Shown here one piece after another: positions 17,715-26,497 of a stretch of 64,000 nt of DNA. Where the stretch lies: positions 4,564,001 to 4,628,000 of the forward strand of contig NZ_CP060828.1 of the NCBI RefSeq assembly GCF_014489635.1, written 5' to 3'. The position numbers and the translations under genes are program-made. Origin of the DNA: Streptomyces roseirectus. Lineage in GTDB: Bacteria > Actinomycetota > Actinomycetes > Streptomycetales > Streptomycetaceae. The number at the start of each line of letters is the position of its first letter. Within the stretch, counting starts at the first letter, position 1. The notes below the pieces were generated by a model. That model did not search any database. It had not been told where the DNA came from and was given only the letters and a program-made list of their open reading frames with translations.

Positions 17715-18868
17715 TGGCCGGGGACCTTCTGCTGCCACAGGTTGTTCATGTCGTTGGCGGTCTTGCCGGAGTACCCGGGGCGCAGCTTGGTGACGTCGAC
17801 TCCCGTGAAGCGGGCGGCCGTTGACTTGGGCAGCTCGGTCAGCGGGATCACCGGGTAGGCGGCGAGGTTCTTGACGATCGCGTCCTGCTGGGCCGCCTCC
17901 AGGAAGAAGTCGGCGAGTTTCAGCGCGGCCTTCTGCTTGCCGCCGCCCTTGGGGACGCCGATGTAGGAGGCGCCGCCGGTGAAGGTCGGGGAGGAGATCT
18001 GGGTGAACTTCACGGTCGAGCCGAGCGTGTGGTTCTGCACCGCCGAGAGGTACATGTCGGACCAGACGGGCGCGAGGGAGATCTGCCTCTTGGCGAGCAG
18101 GTCGAGGACGGCCTGGTTGCCGTTGGGGTAGACCCCCTTACCGTAGACGTACGGGTTTAGCCCCCGTAGCTCCTTGAACCCCGAGTCCCACTGGGACTCC
18201 AGGGACGCGTCGTACCCGGTCTGGAAGGTCTTCAGGGTCGCCGGGGCGAGGTGGCGGTCGAGCGTCGTCTCGACGAACGATCCGCCGGAACCACCGGTCG
18301 AGGGGCTGTTGTAGGCGAACTCTCCGGGGTGACCCTTGATCCAGGCCACGAGGTCGTCGTAGGTCTTCGGCGGGGTCTTCACCTTGGTGGAGTCGTACGC
18401 GAGTACTACGGAGGATCCCCGATAGGGCACGGCCGCGTTGTTCACCGGACCGAGGAGACTCTGATCCACCTTGGCCAGCTGAGGGACATTCGCCGGTGAC
18501 ACCGTTGTCAGCAGGCCCGCCGCTGCCGCGTCCGGCGTGATGGACGACTCGATGACGTCGTACCCGGCGTCCCGCTTCGTCTTCGCGGCGGCCTGGAGCT
18601 TCGCGAGCGTCGCGGCGTCGGCGACACCGTGCGCGGAGTAGACGACCTTGACCTCGTAGCCGGGGTTCGCCTTCTCGAAGGCCGGGACGACGATGTCCTG
18701 CCACAGCGTCTGGATGTTCGTGTCCCCGCCGACGTACGCGGTGAGGTGGCGGTCCGAACCGCCGCTCGCCGACGCCGACGAACACGCCGAGGCGACGAGA
18801 GCGAGCCCTCCGGCACACAGGACGGCGAGCGCCGTGCGCGTGGAGCGGGCGGATATCCGGTGGGGCAT
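17711..18868 (-). CDS. ABC importer substrate-binding lipoprotein
   Basis: 385 aa from ATG 18868 with GGAG upstream. The signal peptide ends in a lipobox (LVASAC), so the mature protein is a lipoprotein. The body resembles the iron/spermidine/2-aminoethylphosphonate class of binding proteins (PAFEKANPGYEVKVVYSAHG, SSVVLAYDSTKV, GGASYIGVPKGGGKQKAALK). Linked cytoplasmic GDPD and inositol-phosphatase-like enzymes suggest a phosphodiester or phosphonate-like ligand; ligand identity is inference. It heads a six-gene operon with overlaps throughout. Confidence 0.93.
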   Translation of the reverse strand: MPHRISARSTRTALAVLCAGGLALVASACSSASASGGSDRHLTAYVGGDTNIQTLWQDIVVPAFEKANPGYEVKVVYSAHGVADAATLAKLQAAAKTKRDAGYDVIESSITPDAAAAGLLTTVSPANVPQLAKVDQSLLGPVNNAAVPYRGSSVVLAYDSTKVKTPPKTYDDLVAWIKGHPGEFAYNSPSTGGSGGSFVETTLDRHLAPATLKTFQTGYDASLESQWDSGFKELRGLNPYVYGKGVYPNGNQAVLDLLAKRQISLAPVWSDMYLSAVQNHTLGSTVKFTQISSPTFTGGASYIGVPKGGGKQKAALKLADFFLEAAQQDAIVKNLAAYPVIPLTELPKSTAARFTGVDVTKLRPGYSGKTANDMNNLWQQKVPGQ

Positions 18869-19152
18869 GGTGGGGCTCCGGGCAATCGAGAGGAAGGGTG
18901 CGTTCCGCACGATAAGCACCCCGGCTCGGCGGGCGCAGGAACCTCCGGATGAACCCGCAGTGACGCCTGGAGAGCCATTTCCTGTCACCTTAAGACCCTT
19001 TTGCCCGACTCTTACCTGAGGCGCTGGGCGATCATCCCTTAGCACGACAGCCGCCCCCGCGCAGGAGAAAAGCGGCAACGCTCGCGTCGTTCGGGGACGC
19101 CGCCCTACCGTTGCGGGCGCAGGAAGTTCACCGGTCTCGCGGGAGTTCGGCC

Positions 19153-19974
19153 ATGGATGATCGTGCGGAGGCGTCGGATCCGTCGAGGGTGATGGCGGCG
19201 CGGGAGGTGGACGGCAGGCTCGCGGCGATGGGGCGGGCGGTGGGGGTGCTGCTGGGGGAATGGGAGGGCGTGGAGCGGAAGTTGGCGGAGTTGAGCGAGC
19301 TGAACGAGGGGCGCATCAAGCGGGCGCAGTCCGCGGGGAAGACGTTCTCTCCGTTCGAGGCCGAGGCCGTGCTGGACGAGGTGCGGTGGAAGCTCACGCT
19401 GGACAGCGCGAAGGGATACGGCGACGCGGCGCGGGACTTCGCGTGCTGGTGGGTCGACGCGGCCGTGGCGGCGTGGCGTTCGGCCGCGCTGGGGACGCCG
19501 TTGACGCACGCGGACTGGGCGGCGGTCACCCCGCGCACGGTGCCCTTCGAGGAGGAGGTCACGCCCCCGTCCCGGCACGACGATGACGACGAACAGGCGG
19601 ACCGTTTCCTGGAGTTGGACGTCCTTGTCAGTCCCGACACCGGGGAGCCGGAGGGGCGGCGCCTGTGGGGGGACCTCTGGGTCGAGCACCGCATGCCGGC
19701 CCTCCCCGCCGCCGAGGAGGCGGACCGTCTCCTCGCCCGCACGCCTGAGCCGTCCGCCTCCCGGCTGAAGAACGCGTTCGCCGCGGTCGCCGAGTCGGCC
19801 ACGGCCCGGAACCGGATCGACGAACTGGAGGAGAAGGAGGGCCCCTGGGCTCCCGCCGAGATCGCCGAGTACGACCGACTCGACGCCCTCTTCGACGAGT
19901 TGACCCATCGCCTCGCCGAGTACGCGCGCGTCCTCACGGAGGCGGTGCCGCAGGTACGCGCGGCGAACACCTGA
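19153..19974 (+). CDS. Hypothetical acidic coiled-coil protein
   Basis: 273 aa from ATG 19153 (GGGAG 7 nt upstream). It has no signal peptide or membrane segment, and is rich in Glu, Ala and Leu with helical stretches at both ends (REVDGRLAAMGRAVGVLLGE; FDELTHRLAEYARVLTEAVP). I do not recognise a family. It is divergent from the ABC operon and convergent with the CNNM pair. Codon bias is normal for the genome, so the frame is credible. Confidence 0.75.
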   Translation: MDDRAEASDPSRVMAAREVDGRLAAMGRAVGVLLGEWEGVERKLAELSELNEGRIKRAQSAGKTFSPFEAEAVLDEVRWKLTLDSAKGYGDAARDFACWWVDAAVAAWRSAALGTPLTHADWAAVTPRTVPFEEEVTPPSRHDDDDEQADRFLELDVLVSPDTGEPEGRRLWGDLWVEHRMPALPAAEEADRLLARTPEPSASRLKNAFAAVAESATARNRIDELEEKEGPWAPAEIAEYDRLDALFDELTHRLAEYARVLTEAVPQVRAANT

Positions 19975-20059
19975 ACCGACGCCAGCCGCAGGGGAGTTGA
20001 GGGCGCCCGAACTGCCGTTCCCAGTAGGGGACTTCCAGTTCAGGCACCCTCGCCCGGGT

Positions 20060-21079
20060 TCACCCGGCCTGCGGATGCAGCAGCCGCGCCAGCAGGTCGT
20101 CCAGGGTGACCAGCCCCGTGAGCCTGCCCTGCGCGTCCCGGACGACCGCCAACGTCGCCCGGCGGCGCCGGAGTTGTTCGATCGCCTCGGCGACGGTGTG
20201 CCCGGGGGCCAGTTCGGGGACCGGGCGGGAGAGGTCGCGCGCGGTGGTCGCGCGGTGGCGGGAGCGGGCGACCAGGGCGTCACGGGCGTGCACCGAGCCG
20301 ACGACCGTGTCGCCGTCGCGCACCAGGAGGCGGCTGCGGTCGTGGGCGGTGGTGAGGGCGAGGATCGCCTCGACGCCCGCGTCCGCCGGGACCGAGGTGA
20401 TGCGGTCGGCGGGCACCTGGAGTTCCACGACCGGGACCTGAGGCTCCGTCAGGGAGTTGGTGATCAGCTCGGAGTCGTCCTTGCTGATCAGGCCGAGCCG
20501 TTCCGACTCCTCGACCAGGTGGGCCAGTTGCTCCCGGTTGTGGACCGAGGCCAGCTCGTCGCGCGGGGTGACCCGGCACAGCCGGACCAGTGCGTTGCTC
20601 ATCGCGTTGAGGACGCGGATCAGCGGGCGGACGGCCTTCACCACGGCCCGGAACACCGGGGACAGCAGCATCGCCGAGCGCTCGGGGTGGGCGATCGCCC
20701 AGGATTTCGGGGCCATTTCGCCGACGACCATGTGCAGGAAGACGACCAGGATCATCGCCACGGCGAACGCGACGCCGTAGCTGAGCGCGCTCGGCAGGCC
20801 CAAGTCGTGCAGGAGCGGATCGAGTTCGTGGGAGATCGCCGGTTTCGACACCGAGCCGAGTCCCAACGTGCACACGGTGATGCCCAGTTGGGCGCCCGCC
20901 AGCATCAACGACAATTCCCGCATGCCCGCCAGGGCCGCGCCCGCGCCACGTTTCCCTTCCGCCGCCGCCTTCTCCATGCGGTGGCGTTTGGCCGCCACCA
21001 GCGCGAATTCGGCGGCGACGAAGAAGCCGCTGCCCACGAGCAACACCAGGGTCACGAAGAGCGCCATCGGGAAACTCAT
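20060..21079 (-). CDS. CNNM/CBS-domain membrane protein (second of pair)
   Basis: 339 aa from ATG 21079, overlapping the upstream gene's stop (ATGA). An N-terminal DUF21/CNNM membrane domain (residues ~1-190, including AAEFALVAAKRHRME and MVVGEMAPKSWAIA) precedes a CBS pair ending LTGLVTLDDLLARLLH. It lacks the C-terminal CorC/HlyC module that its partner has. Family members act in Mg/Co export or membrane stress. Confidence 0.9.
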   Translation of the reverse strand: MSFPMALFVTLVLLVGSGFFVAAEFALVAAKRHRMEKAAAEGKRGAGAALAGMRELSLMLAGAQLGITVCTLGLGSVSKPAISHELDPLLHDLGLPSALSYGVAFAVAMILVVFLHMVVGEMAPKSWAIAHPERSAMLLSPVFRAVVKAVRPLIRVLNAMSNALVRLCRVTPRDELASVHNREQLAHLVEESERLGLISKDDSELITNSLTEPQVPVVELQVPADRITSVPADAGVEAILALTTAHDRSRLLVRDGDTVVGSVHARDALVARSRHRATTARDLSRPVPELAPGHTVAEAIEQLRRRRATLAVVRDAQGRLTGLVTLDDLLARLLHPQAG

Positions 21080-22395
21080 GCGGAGCGCACCTCCAGACGG
21101 ACCCGCTCGGGCACGTGCCGGTCGAGCGTACGGACGTCGACGGTCACCGAACTCCCGTCCGCCAACGCGATGTTCAGGCTGTCCCCGACCGTCGGGAAGC
21201 GGCCCAGCCGGTCGACGATCAGACCCGCGACGGTGTCGTAGTCCTCCTCCTCGGGGAGGTGGACGCCGGTGGCCTCGGCGACCTCGTCGAGGCGGCGGCC
21301 CGCGTCGACGAGCCAGCCGGTGCCGTCCGGGACGGCGATCTCGGTGATGCGGTCGCTCTCGTCGGCGATGTCGCCGACCAGTTCCTCCGCGATGTCCTCG
21401 TAGGTGACGATGCCCGCGACACCGCCGTGTTCGTCGAGGACGACCGCGAACTCGTCGTCGCCCGTGCGCATCTGCTCGACGGCATCGGGAAGCGGAAGCG
21501 TGTCCGGCAGGAGCAGCGGGCGGCGGGCGGCCGTCCCCGCGTCCGTCGTGCCGAACTCCCCTGCGGGCAGGGCCATCAGCTCCCGTACGCCCAGCACGCC
21601 CGCGACGTCGTCGGGGTGGTCGCCGAGCACCGGGTAGTTGGAGTGGCCGTGCTTGGCGACGAGTTCGACCGCCTCGGCGAGGGTCGCGTCCTTGCGGACG
21701 AAGACGGCGTCGGCGCGCGGGACCATCACCTCGTCGAGCGTGCGCTCGGAGAACTCCAGGGCGTGGTCGAGGAGTTGGGCGGTCGCGCCGGGCAACTCGC
21801 CCTGTTCCCTGGACTCTCCGATGAGATGGCCCAGCTCCTCCAGGGTCGCGCCGTGGTGAAGCTCCTCCACCGGCTCGATGCCGACCTTGCGCAGCAGTTT
21901 GTTGGCGGCGCCGTCGAAGACACGCACCACGGGGCCGACGACCTTCAGGTACGTCAGGGTCGAGCCGGCCAGCGCCTTCGCGAGCCGTTCGGGCACCGCG
22001 ATGGCGAGGTTCTTCGGCGCCAGCTCGCCGATCACCATCTGGACGACGGTCGCGAGCACGAAGGCGAGAACGACCGAGATGCCGCCGACCGCGCCCTCGG
22101 GGACGCCGACGTCGGTCAGCAGCGGTTTCAGCAGCGCGGACACCGAGGGTTCGGCGATGAAGCCGACGACCAGACCGGTGACCGTGATGCCGAGCTGGGC
22201 GCCGGAGAGCATGAAGGAGAGCCGTTCCAGCACCTTCAGCGCGCGGGTAGCTCTCCGGTCCCCGTTCTCGGCGTCCCTCGCGAGAGCCAGGCGGTCGACG
22301 GAGACGTAGGCGAACTCCTGGGCGACGAAGTACCCGGTCCCGAGGGTGAGGAGCAGGACGGCCAGCAGGCCGAGCCATGCTTCAGCGGCGCTCAT
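21076..22395 (-). CDS. CNNM/CorC-type membrane protein with CBS pair (first of pair)
   Basis: 439 aa. It carries the DUF21 membrane domain (VAQEFAYVSVDRLALAR, MVIGELAPKNLAIAVPERLA), a CBS pair (TLDEVMVPRADAVFV ... GIVTYEDIAEELVGDI) and a C-terminal CorC_HlyC domain (about 350-430, VAGLIVDRLGRFPTVGD). Order and length match the full-length family. Translational coupling suggests it works with its shorter partner in one complex. Confidence 0.92.
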   Translation of the reverse strand: MSAAEAWLGLLAVLLLTLGTGYFVAQEFAYVSVDRLALARDAENGDRRATRALKVLERLSFMLSGAQLGITVTGLVVGFIAEPSVSALLKPLLTDVGVPEGAVGGISVVLAFVLATVVQMVIGELAPKNLAIAVPERLAKALAGSTLTYLKVVGPVVRVFDGAANKLLRKVGIEPVEELHHGATLEELGHLIGESREQGELPGATAQLLDHALEFSERTLDEVMVPRADAVFVRKDATLAEAVELVAKHGHSNYPVLGDHPDDVAGVLGVRELMALPAGEFGTTDAGTAARRPLLLPDTLPLPDAVEQMRTGDDEFAVVLDEHGGVAGIVTYEDIAEELVGDIADESDRITEIAVPDGTGWLVDAGRRLDEVAEATGVHLPEEEDYDTVAGLIVDRLGRFPTVGDSLNIALADGSSVTVDVRTLDRHVPERVRLEVRSA

Positions 22396-22504
22396 CGGAC
22401 ACCACCCCGCCGGGCGCCGCGGTCAGTGAGACCCGTAGTACTCAGGTTCTGGCGGGATGGTCGGGGACTGTGCCCCGGGGAGTCCGTCGATCTGGCGGAC
22501 ACGC

Positions 22505-22558
22505 GTTCACTCCTTGATCGCAGAGGTGTTCACAGAAACGTTCACTCGGGACGTTCAC
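22505..22558. repeat. Four direct GTTCAC repeats
   Basis: GTTCAC starts at 22505, 22528, 22540 and 22553, three of them as CGTTCAC. Spacings of 23, 12 and 13 bp are compatible with an array of half-sites on one DNA face. It lies about 110 nt upstream of the CNNM start. Confidence 0.6.
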
Positions 22559-22711
22559 CTTGGCAACGATTGTGGCCGAGACCCGGTTCCCGCGCCTGGC
22601 GGAGGACCGGCCCCACCTGCGCGCGCGGAGACACGGAGCGACCGTTTTCGGCCGTTCCCGGCACGCGGGCGCGAAGTGTCCGCCGCGCCCCGCACCACCG
22701 ACCCTATGCTG

Positions 22712-22731
22712 CTTCTACGCGAATGTAGAAG
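22712..22731. promoter_or_regulatory. BlaI-type operator before Spo0M-like gene
   Basis: CTTCTACGCGAATGTAGAAG has perfect 7-bp arms and a 6-nt spacer. The same arms and spacing recur at 27015, and the core (TCTAC-N6-GTAGA) at 31169. It lies 57 nt before the ATG at 22788. Confidence 0.7.
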
Positions 22732-22787
22732 GCTCACGTGTGAAGAACTCGCGCGTTCCGGCCCGTGAAGAAGGAGTGGACGCCACG

Positions 22788-23849
22788 ATGGTGTTCAAGC
22801 GACTGCTCGGCTCGCTCGGAGTGGGCGGCCCCACGGTCGACACGGTCCTCGACCCGGGTCCCGTCCGTCCCGGCGGGGCCCTTTCCGGTCAGATCCACCT
22901 CAAGGGCGGCAGCGCCGACTTCGACGTCGACCACCTCACGCTCGAACTCGTCGCACGGGTGGAGGTGGAGCACGAGGAGGGCGAGAGCGACGGCGTCGTC
23001 GTCTTCGACCGGACCGTGGCCGGCGGCGGCTTCCGGCTCGCCGAGGGGGAGACCCGCAGCGTGCCCTTCACCCTGACGCTGCCCTGGGAGACCCCGGTCA
23101 CCGAGTTGTACGGGCAGCCCCTAGGGGTCGTTCTGGGGGTACGGACCGAGCTGGCGGTGTCCGGCGCCAAGGACAAGGGCGACCTCGACCAGCTCACCGT
23201 CACGCCGCTGCCCGCCCAGGAGGCCGTCCTGGAGGCGTTCGGGCAGCTCGGCTTCGGGTTCCGCTCCGCCGACCTGGAGTACGGGCGGATCGGCGGCACG
23301 GGGCAGCAGCTCCCCTTCTACCAGGAGATCGAGATCACGCCCCCGCCGCAGTACGCGGGCGCCTTCGAGGAGATCGAGGTGACCTTCCTCGCCGGGCCCT
23401 CCGGTGTCGAGGTGGTCCTTGAGGCCGACCGACGCGAGGGTTACTCGGCCGGCTCCTCCGACGTCCTCGGCCGCCATGTGATCGGGCACCAGGACGTACG
23501 GGACTGGAACGCCGAGGTCGAGGGGTGGGTCCGGCAGCTCGCGGAGCACCGGGGGTCGTACGGGTACGGGGCCCAGGGGTACGCGGGGCAAGGGGGACCT
23601 GAGGGCTACGGGTCGTACGGGGGCCAGGGGGCGTACGGGTCGTACGGGGACCCCGGCAAGCACGACACGTACGGGCACGGCGGCGCCGGTCACGAGGAGC
23701 ACCGGCGTTCCGGTCCCGGTGTGGGGACGGCGGTCGCGGCCGGGGCGGCCGGGCTCGCGGTCGGTGTCGTGGGCGGGATGGTCGCGGCGGAGGTCGTCGA
23801 CGAGATCGGCGACTTCTTCGAGGGCGACGACGAAGAGGGCGAGGACTGA
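22788..23849 (+). CDS. Spo0M-family sporulation-control protein
   Basis: 353 aa from ATG 22788 (AAGGAG 11 nt upstream). The first ~250 residues match the Spo0M arrestin-like family (MVFKRLLGSLGVGGPTVDTV, YQEIEITPPPQYAG). A Gly/Tyr-rich tail follows (repeats such as GYGSYG), then a glycine-zipper-like hydrophobic stretch (AVAAGAAGLAVGVVGGMVAA) and an acidic end, which could contact membranes. In Bacillus Spo0M affects sporulation; the role in Streptomyces is not defined. A BlaI-type palindrome precedes it and a TatA-like gene follows after 1 nt. Confidence 0.88.
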   Translation: MVFKRLLGSLGVGGPTVDTVLDPGPVRPGGALSGQIHLKGGSADFDVDHLTLELVARVEVEHEEGESDGVVVFDRTVAGGGFRLAEGETRSVPFTLTLPWETPVTELYGQPLGVVLGVRTELAVSGAKDKGDLDQLTVTPLPAQEAVLEAFGQLGFGFRSADLEYGRIGGTGQQLPFYQEIEITPPPQYAGAFEEIEVTFLAGPSGVEVVLEADRREGYSAGSSDVLGRHVIGHQDVRDWNAEVEGWVRQLAEHRGSYGYGAQGYAGQGGPEGYGSYGGQGAYGSYGDPGKHDTYGHGGAGHEEHRRSGPGVGTAVAAGAAGLAVGVVGGMVAAEVVDEIGDFFEGDDEEGED

Positions 23850-23850
23850 C

Positions 23851-24099
23851 ATGTTCGGGCTCAGCGAGCTGGCCGTCATCCTGATCGTCGTCATAGCCGT
23901 CCTGGCCGCGAAGAAACTGCCCGACCTGGCGCGCTCGGCGGGGAAGTCGGCGCGGATCCTCAAGGCGGAGGCGCGGGCCGCGAAGGAGGAGGGGGCTCAG
24001 GTCACCCAGGAGGGTGAGGGGGCGCCTCGGATCGTGCGGGGGGAGGCGGTGCGGCGCGGGGAGGTGCCGCCGGAGCCGGACCAGCGGGCGGCGTCCTGA
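23851..24099 (+). CDS. TatA/E-family twin-arginine translocase-like protein
   Basis: 82 aa. The pattern is that of TatA: one N-terminal helix (FGLSELAVILIVVIAVLAA), the hinge KKLPDLARS and an amphipathic helix (AGKSARILKAEARAAKEE), then a charged tail. It starts 1 nt after the Spo0M-like stop, so the pair is coupled. No TatB or TatC is nearby; it is probably an accessory TatA paralogue. Confidence 0.85.
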   Translation: MFGLSELAVILIVVIAVLAAKKLPDLARSAGKSARILKAEARAAKEEGAQVTQEGEGAPRIVRGEAVRRGEVPPEPDQRAAS

Positions 24100-24104
24100 G
24101 GCGG

Positions 24105-24139
24105 TACCCGTAGTACTTCTGGGGGCGTACCCGTAGTAC
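24105..24139. repeat. Two copies of a dispersed GTACTACGGG element
   Basis: CCCGTAGTAC occurs at 24107-24116 and 24130-24139, each extended to TACCCGTAGTACTTC, between convergent tatA-like and ctaG genes. The 10-mer occurs 15 times in the window (see findings). Confidence 0.85.
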
Positions 24140-24183
24140 TTCGGCCGCCGGACACCCCGGCCGGCGCCTCCGTCTCCAGCACT

Positions 24184-25215
24184 TCAGTCGCCCGCGCCTC
24201 GCCCATCTCCATGCTGACGGCGGAGCCTCGACGCGACCTCGTTCTGCTCTGTCTCCCACCAGGGGCGTACCCGGTCCGGCTCTTCGGAGGGACCGGCCGC
24301 CCCGCCGGGCCGACCGGCGTCGGCGGCCTGCGCCGATCGTGCCGCCCGCTCCGCCCTGGCCGCCTGTTCCGCGTCGAGGCGGCGGTCGAGCGCCGCCGCC
24401 TGGACCCGCTCCGTGCGGGCCCACTGGACGAGGATCGCCAACAGGAAGGGCAGGGCGACGAGTTCGGCGATGCTCAGCATGAGGCCGCCGCCGAGCTGCT
24501 GATCGTAGGAGACCCCGGGGGCCCAGTCGGGGTGGTGGTGGAGGTACCAGGCGCCCGCGATGAGGGAGCCGTGCGTCATGACGACGAGGCCCGGTACGGC
24601 GTCGATGACACCGTCGAGGAAGACCAGGGCGGCCCTTACGGGATGGGTGCACCAGGAAGGCAGGGTCTCCTCCTTGGTGAGTACGGGTATGACGAAGAGG
24701 CAGCCGGCGGCGAGCAGGTTGAGGTACATCAGCTCGTGGAGCCAGCCGTCGCGCAGGGCGGTCGAGAAGTACGGGGTGAAGTAGACGGTCAGCTCGGTGA
24801 GCAGGACGAGGGCGGTGCTGACGAGGGGGAACGTCAACGCGCGGACGGCCCGCCCGGTCATCGCCCGCCGGACCCGGCCCGCGCCCCGCTCCGGGAGCGC
24901 CGCCAGCGCCAGCCCCAGGGGGTCGCCGAGCGCGAGGCCCAGCGGGGCGACCAGGTCCAGCAGGATGTTCTGGACGGCGGCGGGCCAGAACAGGACGTGG
25001 TCGTAGACGGCGAGGCCGGACATCGTGGCGACCAGGAGCGTGCCGAGGCCGAGGACCGCGAACGCTGCCGTCCGCACGAGCGGCCACCGCCCCCGCAGCC
25101 GCACCACGCCCCACCCGTAGGCCCCGCCCAGCAGGGCGATCAGCAGCAGCGCCGGGACGTCGAGCTGCCATGCTGTGAGGAAGTGGACGGGGGTGGGGGC
25201 GGGCAGGGCGCTCAT
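24184..25215 (-). CDS. ctaG: CtaG-type cytochrome c oxidase assembly protein
   Basis: 343 aa with seven to eight membrane helices and the caa3_CtaG motifs (MSGLAVYDHVLFWPAAVQN, ELTVYFTPYFSTALRDGWLHELMY, AAGCLFVIPVLTKE, VVMTHGSLIAGAWYLHHH). Conserved His residues probably bind copper for insertion into the terminal oxidase. A charged cytosolic tail of ~70 residues follows the last helix. An inverted-repeat cluster sits directly upstream of its start. Confidence 0.92.
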   Translation of the reverse strand: MSALPAPTPVHFLTAWQLDVPALLLIALLGGAYGWGVVRLRGRWPLVRTAAFAVLGLGTLLVATMSGLAVYDHVLFWPAAVQNILLDLVAPLGLALGDPLGLALAALPERGAGRVRRAMTGRAVRALTFPLVSTALVLLTELTVYFTPYFSTALRDGWLHELMYLNLLAAGCLFVIPVLTKEETLPSWCTHPVRAALVFLDGVIDAVPGLVVMTHGSLIAGAWYLHHHPDWAPGVSYDQQLGGGLMLSIAELVALPFLLAILVQWARTERVQAAALDRRLDAEQAARAERAARSAQAADAGRPGGAAGPSEEPDRVRPWWETEQNEVASRLRRQHGDGRGAGD

Positions 25216-25219
25216 CAGG

Positions 25220-25278
25220 GTCGTACCTCTCAGGTATTGCTTCGAGGTAGGACGCTAGTACTGGCTCCGAGGTACGAC
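25220..25278. repeat. Inverted-repeat cluster between ctaG and NTF2-fold gene
   Basis: GTCGTACCTC at 25220-25229 is the exact reverse complement of GAGGTACGAC at 25269-25278; a third arm, GAGGTAGGAC (25244-25253), differs by one base. Two alternative pairings look like a multi-site operator between the divergent promoters. Confidence 0.65.
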
Positions 25279-25337
25279 GCACGAGGGAGGGAAGCCGACT
25301 ACCCGCCCTTGACCTCGACTTTGCTTGAGGTCGCAGG

Positions 25338-25763
25338 ATGAGCGGCATGACGACAGAGACGACAGAGACGACAGGCACCGAAGCCGCCGACATCCAGGCC
25401 ATCAAGGAGATCGTCGCCACCGTCCAGCGGACCCAGCGCGCCAAGGACCCGGAAGGGTTCCTCGCGCTGTTCCATCCCGACGCCCTCTGGACGACCGGGC
25501 ACGGCAAGGTGCTCATCGGGCTCGACGCGATCGCCGAGTTCACGCGCGCCGTGCTGCCCGCGGCGAACTGGGAGGGCGAAGTCACCTACGAGCCCGTGCA
25601 CATACAGTTCCTGCGGCCCGACGTCGCGGCGGTCAAGGTCCGGCAGGTGTACCGCTCGGCGGAGGAGGAGAGCGAGGGCGCCCCGCTCTACGTCATGACG
25701 AAGCGGGGCGACGGGAAGTGGCTGCTGCACGCCTGCCAGAACACCCAGGTGCAGGCCGGTTAG
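25338..25763 (+). CDS. NTF2-fold/SnoaL-like (SgcJ/EcaC family) protein
   Basis: 141 aa. ATG 25338 has GAGG 7 nt upstream. After a Thr-rich N-terminus, the body follows the DUF4440/SgcJ pattern (FLALFHPDALWTTGHGKVLIG, VAAVKVRQVYRS, YVMTKRGDGKWLLHACQNTQ). Such proteins are small cone-shaped enzymes or binding proteins with varied roles. It stands alone, convergent with a lipoprotein gene. Confidence 0.85.
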   Translation: MSGMTTETTETTGTEAADIQAIKEIVATVQRTQRAKDPEGFLALFHPDALWTTGHGKVLIGLDAIAEFTRAVLPAANWEGEVTYEPVHIQFLRPDVAAVKVRQVYRSAEEESEGAPLYVMTKRGDGKWLLHACQNTQVQAG

Positions 25764-25779
25764 GCCGGCAGGGTCAGGG

Positions 25780-26427
25780 TCAGTGGCCGCCCTGGGGCTC
25801 GAAGCAACCGCCCTCCGGGTAGGGGCCGTTGGCCGACACCTGGAAGTTGGTCCGCTGGACGAACGCGGTGACGCAGGCGTCGTCGTGGACGCGCAGGCCG
25901 ATCCGCGCGCCCTCGGGGGTGACGTACCGGCCGTTGTCGTAGCGGGAGTTCATCGGCTTGACCTGGAGGGTGCCGCCGAGGGAGTTGCCCTTCGCGTCGA
26001 AGTGCTGCTCCTTGTACCCGAGTTGGAGCATCGCCGCGAGGACCGACCGGGGGTCCCACTTCTTCTCCTGCCACAGGCCCTTGAGGACGGGCTCGATGCG
26101 GGCGGCCTCGCGCTGGGCGTCCTTCTCGCTCGCGGGGGACATCTCGCCGGCGATGCGGAAGCCGTTGTTCTCGCGGTAGTGGGGTGCGCCGTCGTGGGAG
26201 CCGGGCTCCACGTAGGCGGGGGCCGGAGGGGTGGTGGGGGTGGGGCCGGGAGTACTAGGGGTGCTAGGGGTATCAGGGGTACGAGAGGACGGAGTAGCCC
26301 CTACGGCCGACGTACCTCCGGACTCCCCCGCCGTCGCGTGCTCCTTGCCGCACGCGCCGAGCGTCAGTGCGGTGACGGCGATCAAGGCCGCCGCCGCAGC
26401 GCCCTTCCTCATGTTTCCTTCCGGCAT
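25780..26427 (-). CDS. Lipoprotein of unknown function
   Basis: 215 aa. Signal peptide with lipobox LTLGAC, then a Thr/Pro/Ser linker (TPSTPSTPGPTPTTPP) and a globular domain of ~140 residues with two Cys (DACVTAF, EGGCFEP) that may form a disulfide. GTG-to-ATG choices: 26427 has GGGGGAGG 5 nt upstream; 26412 has GGAAGGA closer. The domain is not one I recognise. It is exported and membrane-anchored. Confidence 0.82.
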   Translation of the reverse strand: MPEGNMRKGAAAAALIAVTALTLGACGKEHATAGESGGTSAVGATPSSRTPDTPSTPSTPGPTPTTPPAPAYVEPGSHDGAPHYRENNGFRIAGEMSPASEKDAQREAARIEPVLKGLWQEKKWDPRSVLAAMLQLGYKEQHFDAKGNSLGGTLQVKPMNSRYDNGRYVTPEGARIGLRVHDDACVTAFVQRTNFQVSANGPYPEGGCFEPQGGH

Positions 26428-26497
26428 GTGGACCTCCCCCGTGACAGGCGGGACTCACGATAGGTGCCGTGTCCCGCGTTGTCGTGAGTATGCGGGC

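Larger units (their letters stand above)
22396..22787. other. Intergenic region between CNNM pair and Spo0M-like gene
   Basis: 392 bp without a credible gene. It holds one copy of the dispersed 10-mer (22432-22441), four GTTCAC words (22505-22558) and a BlaI-type palindrome (22712-22731). It probably contains divergent promoters for the CNNM pair and the Spo0M-like gene. Confidence 0.7.
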
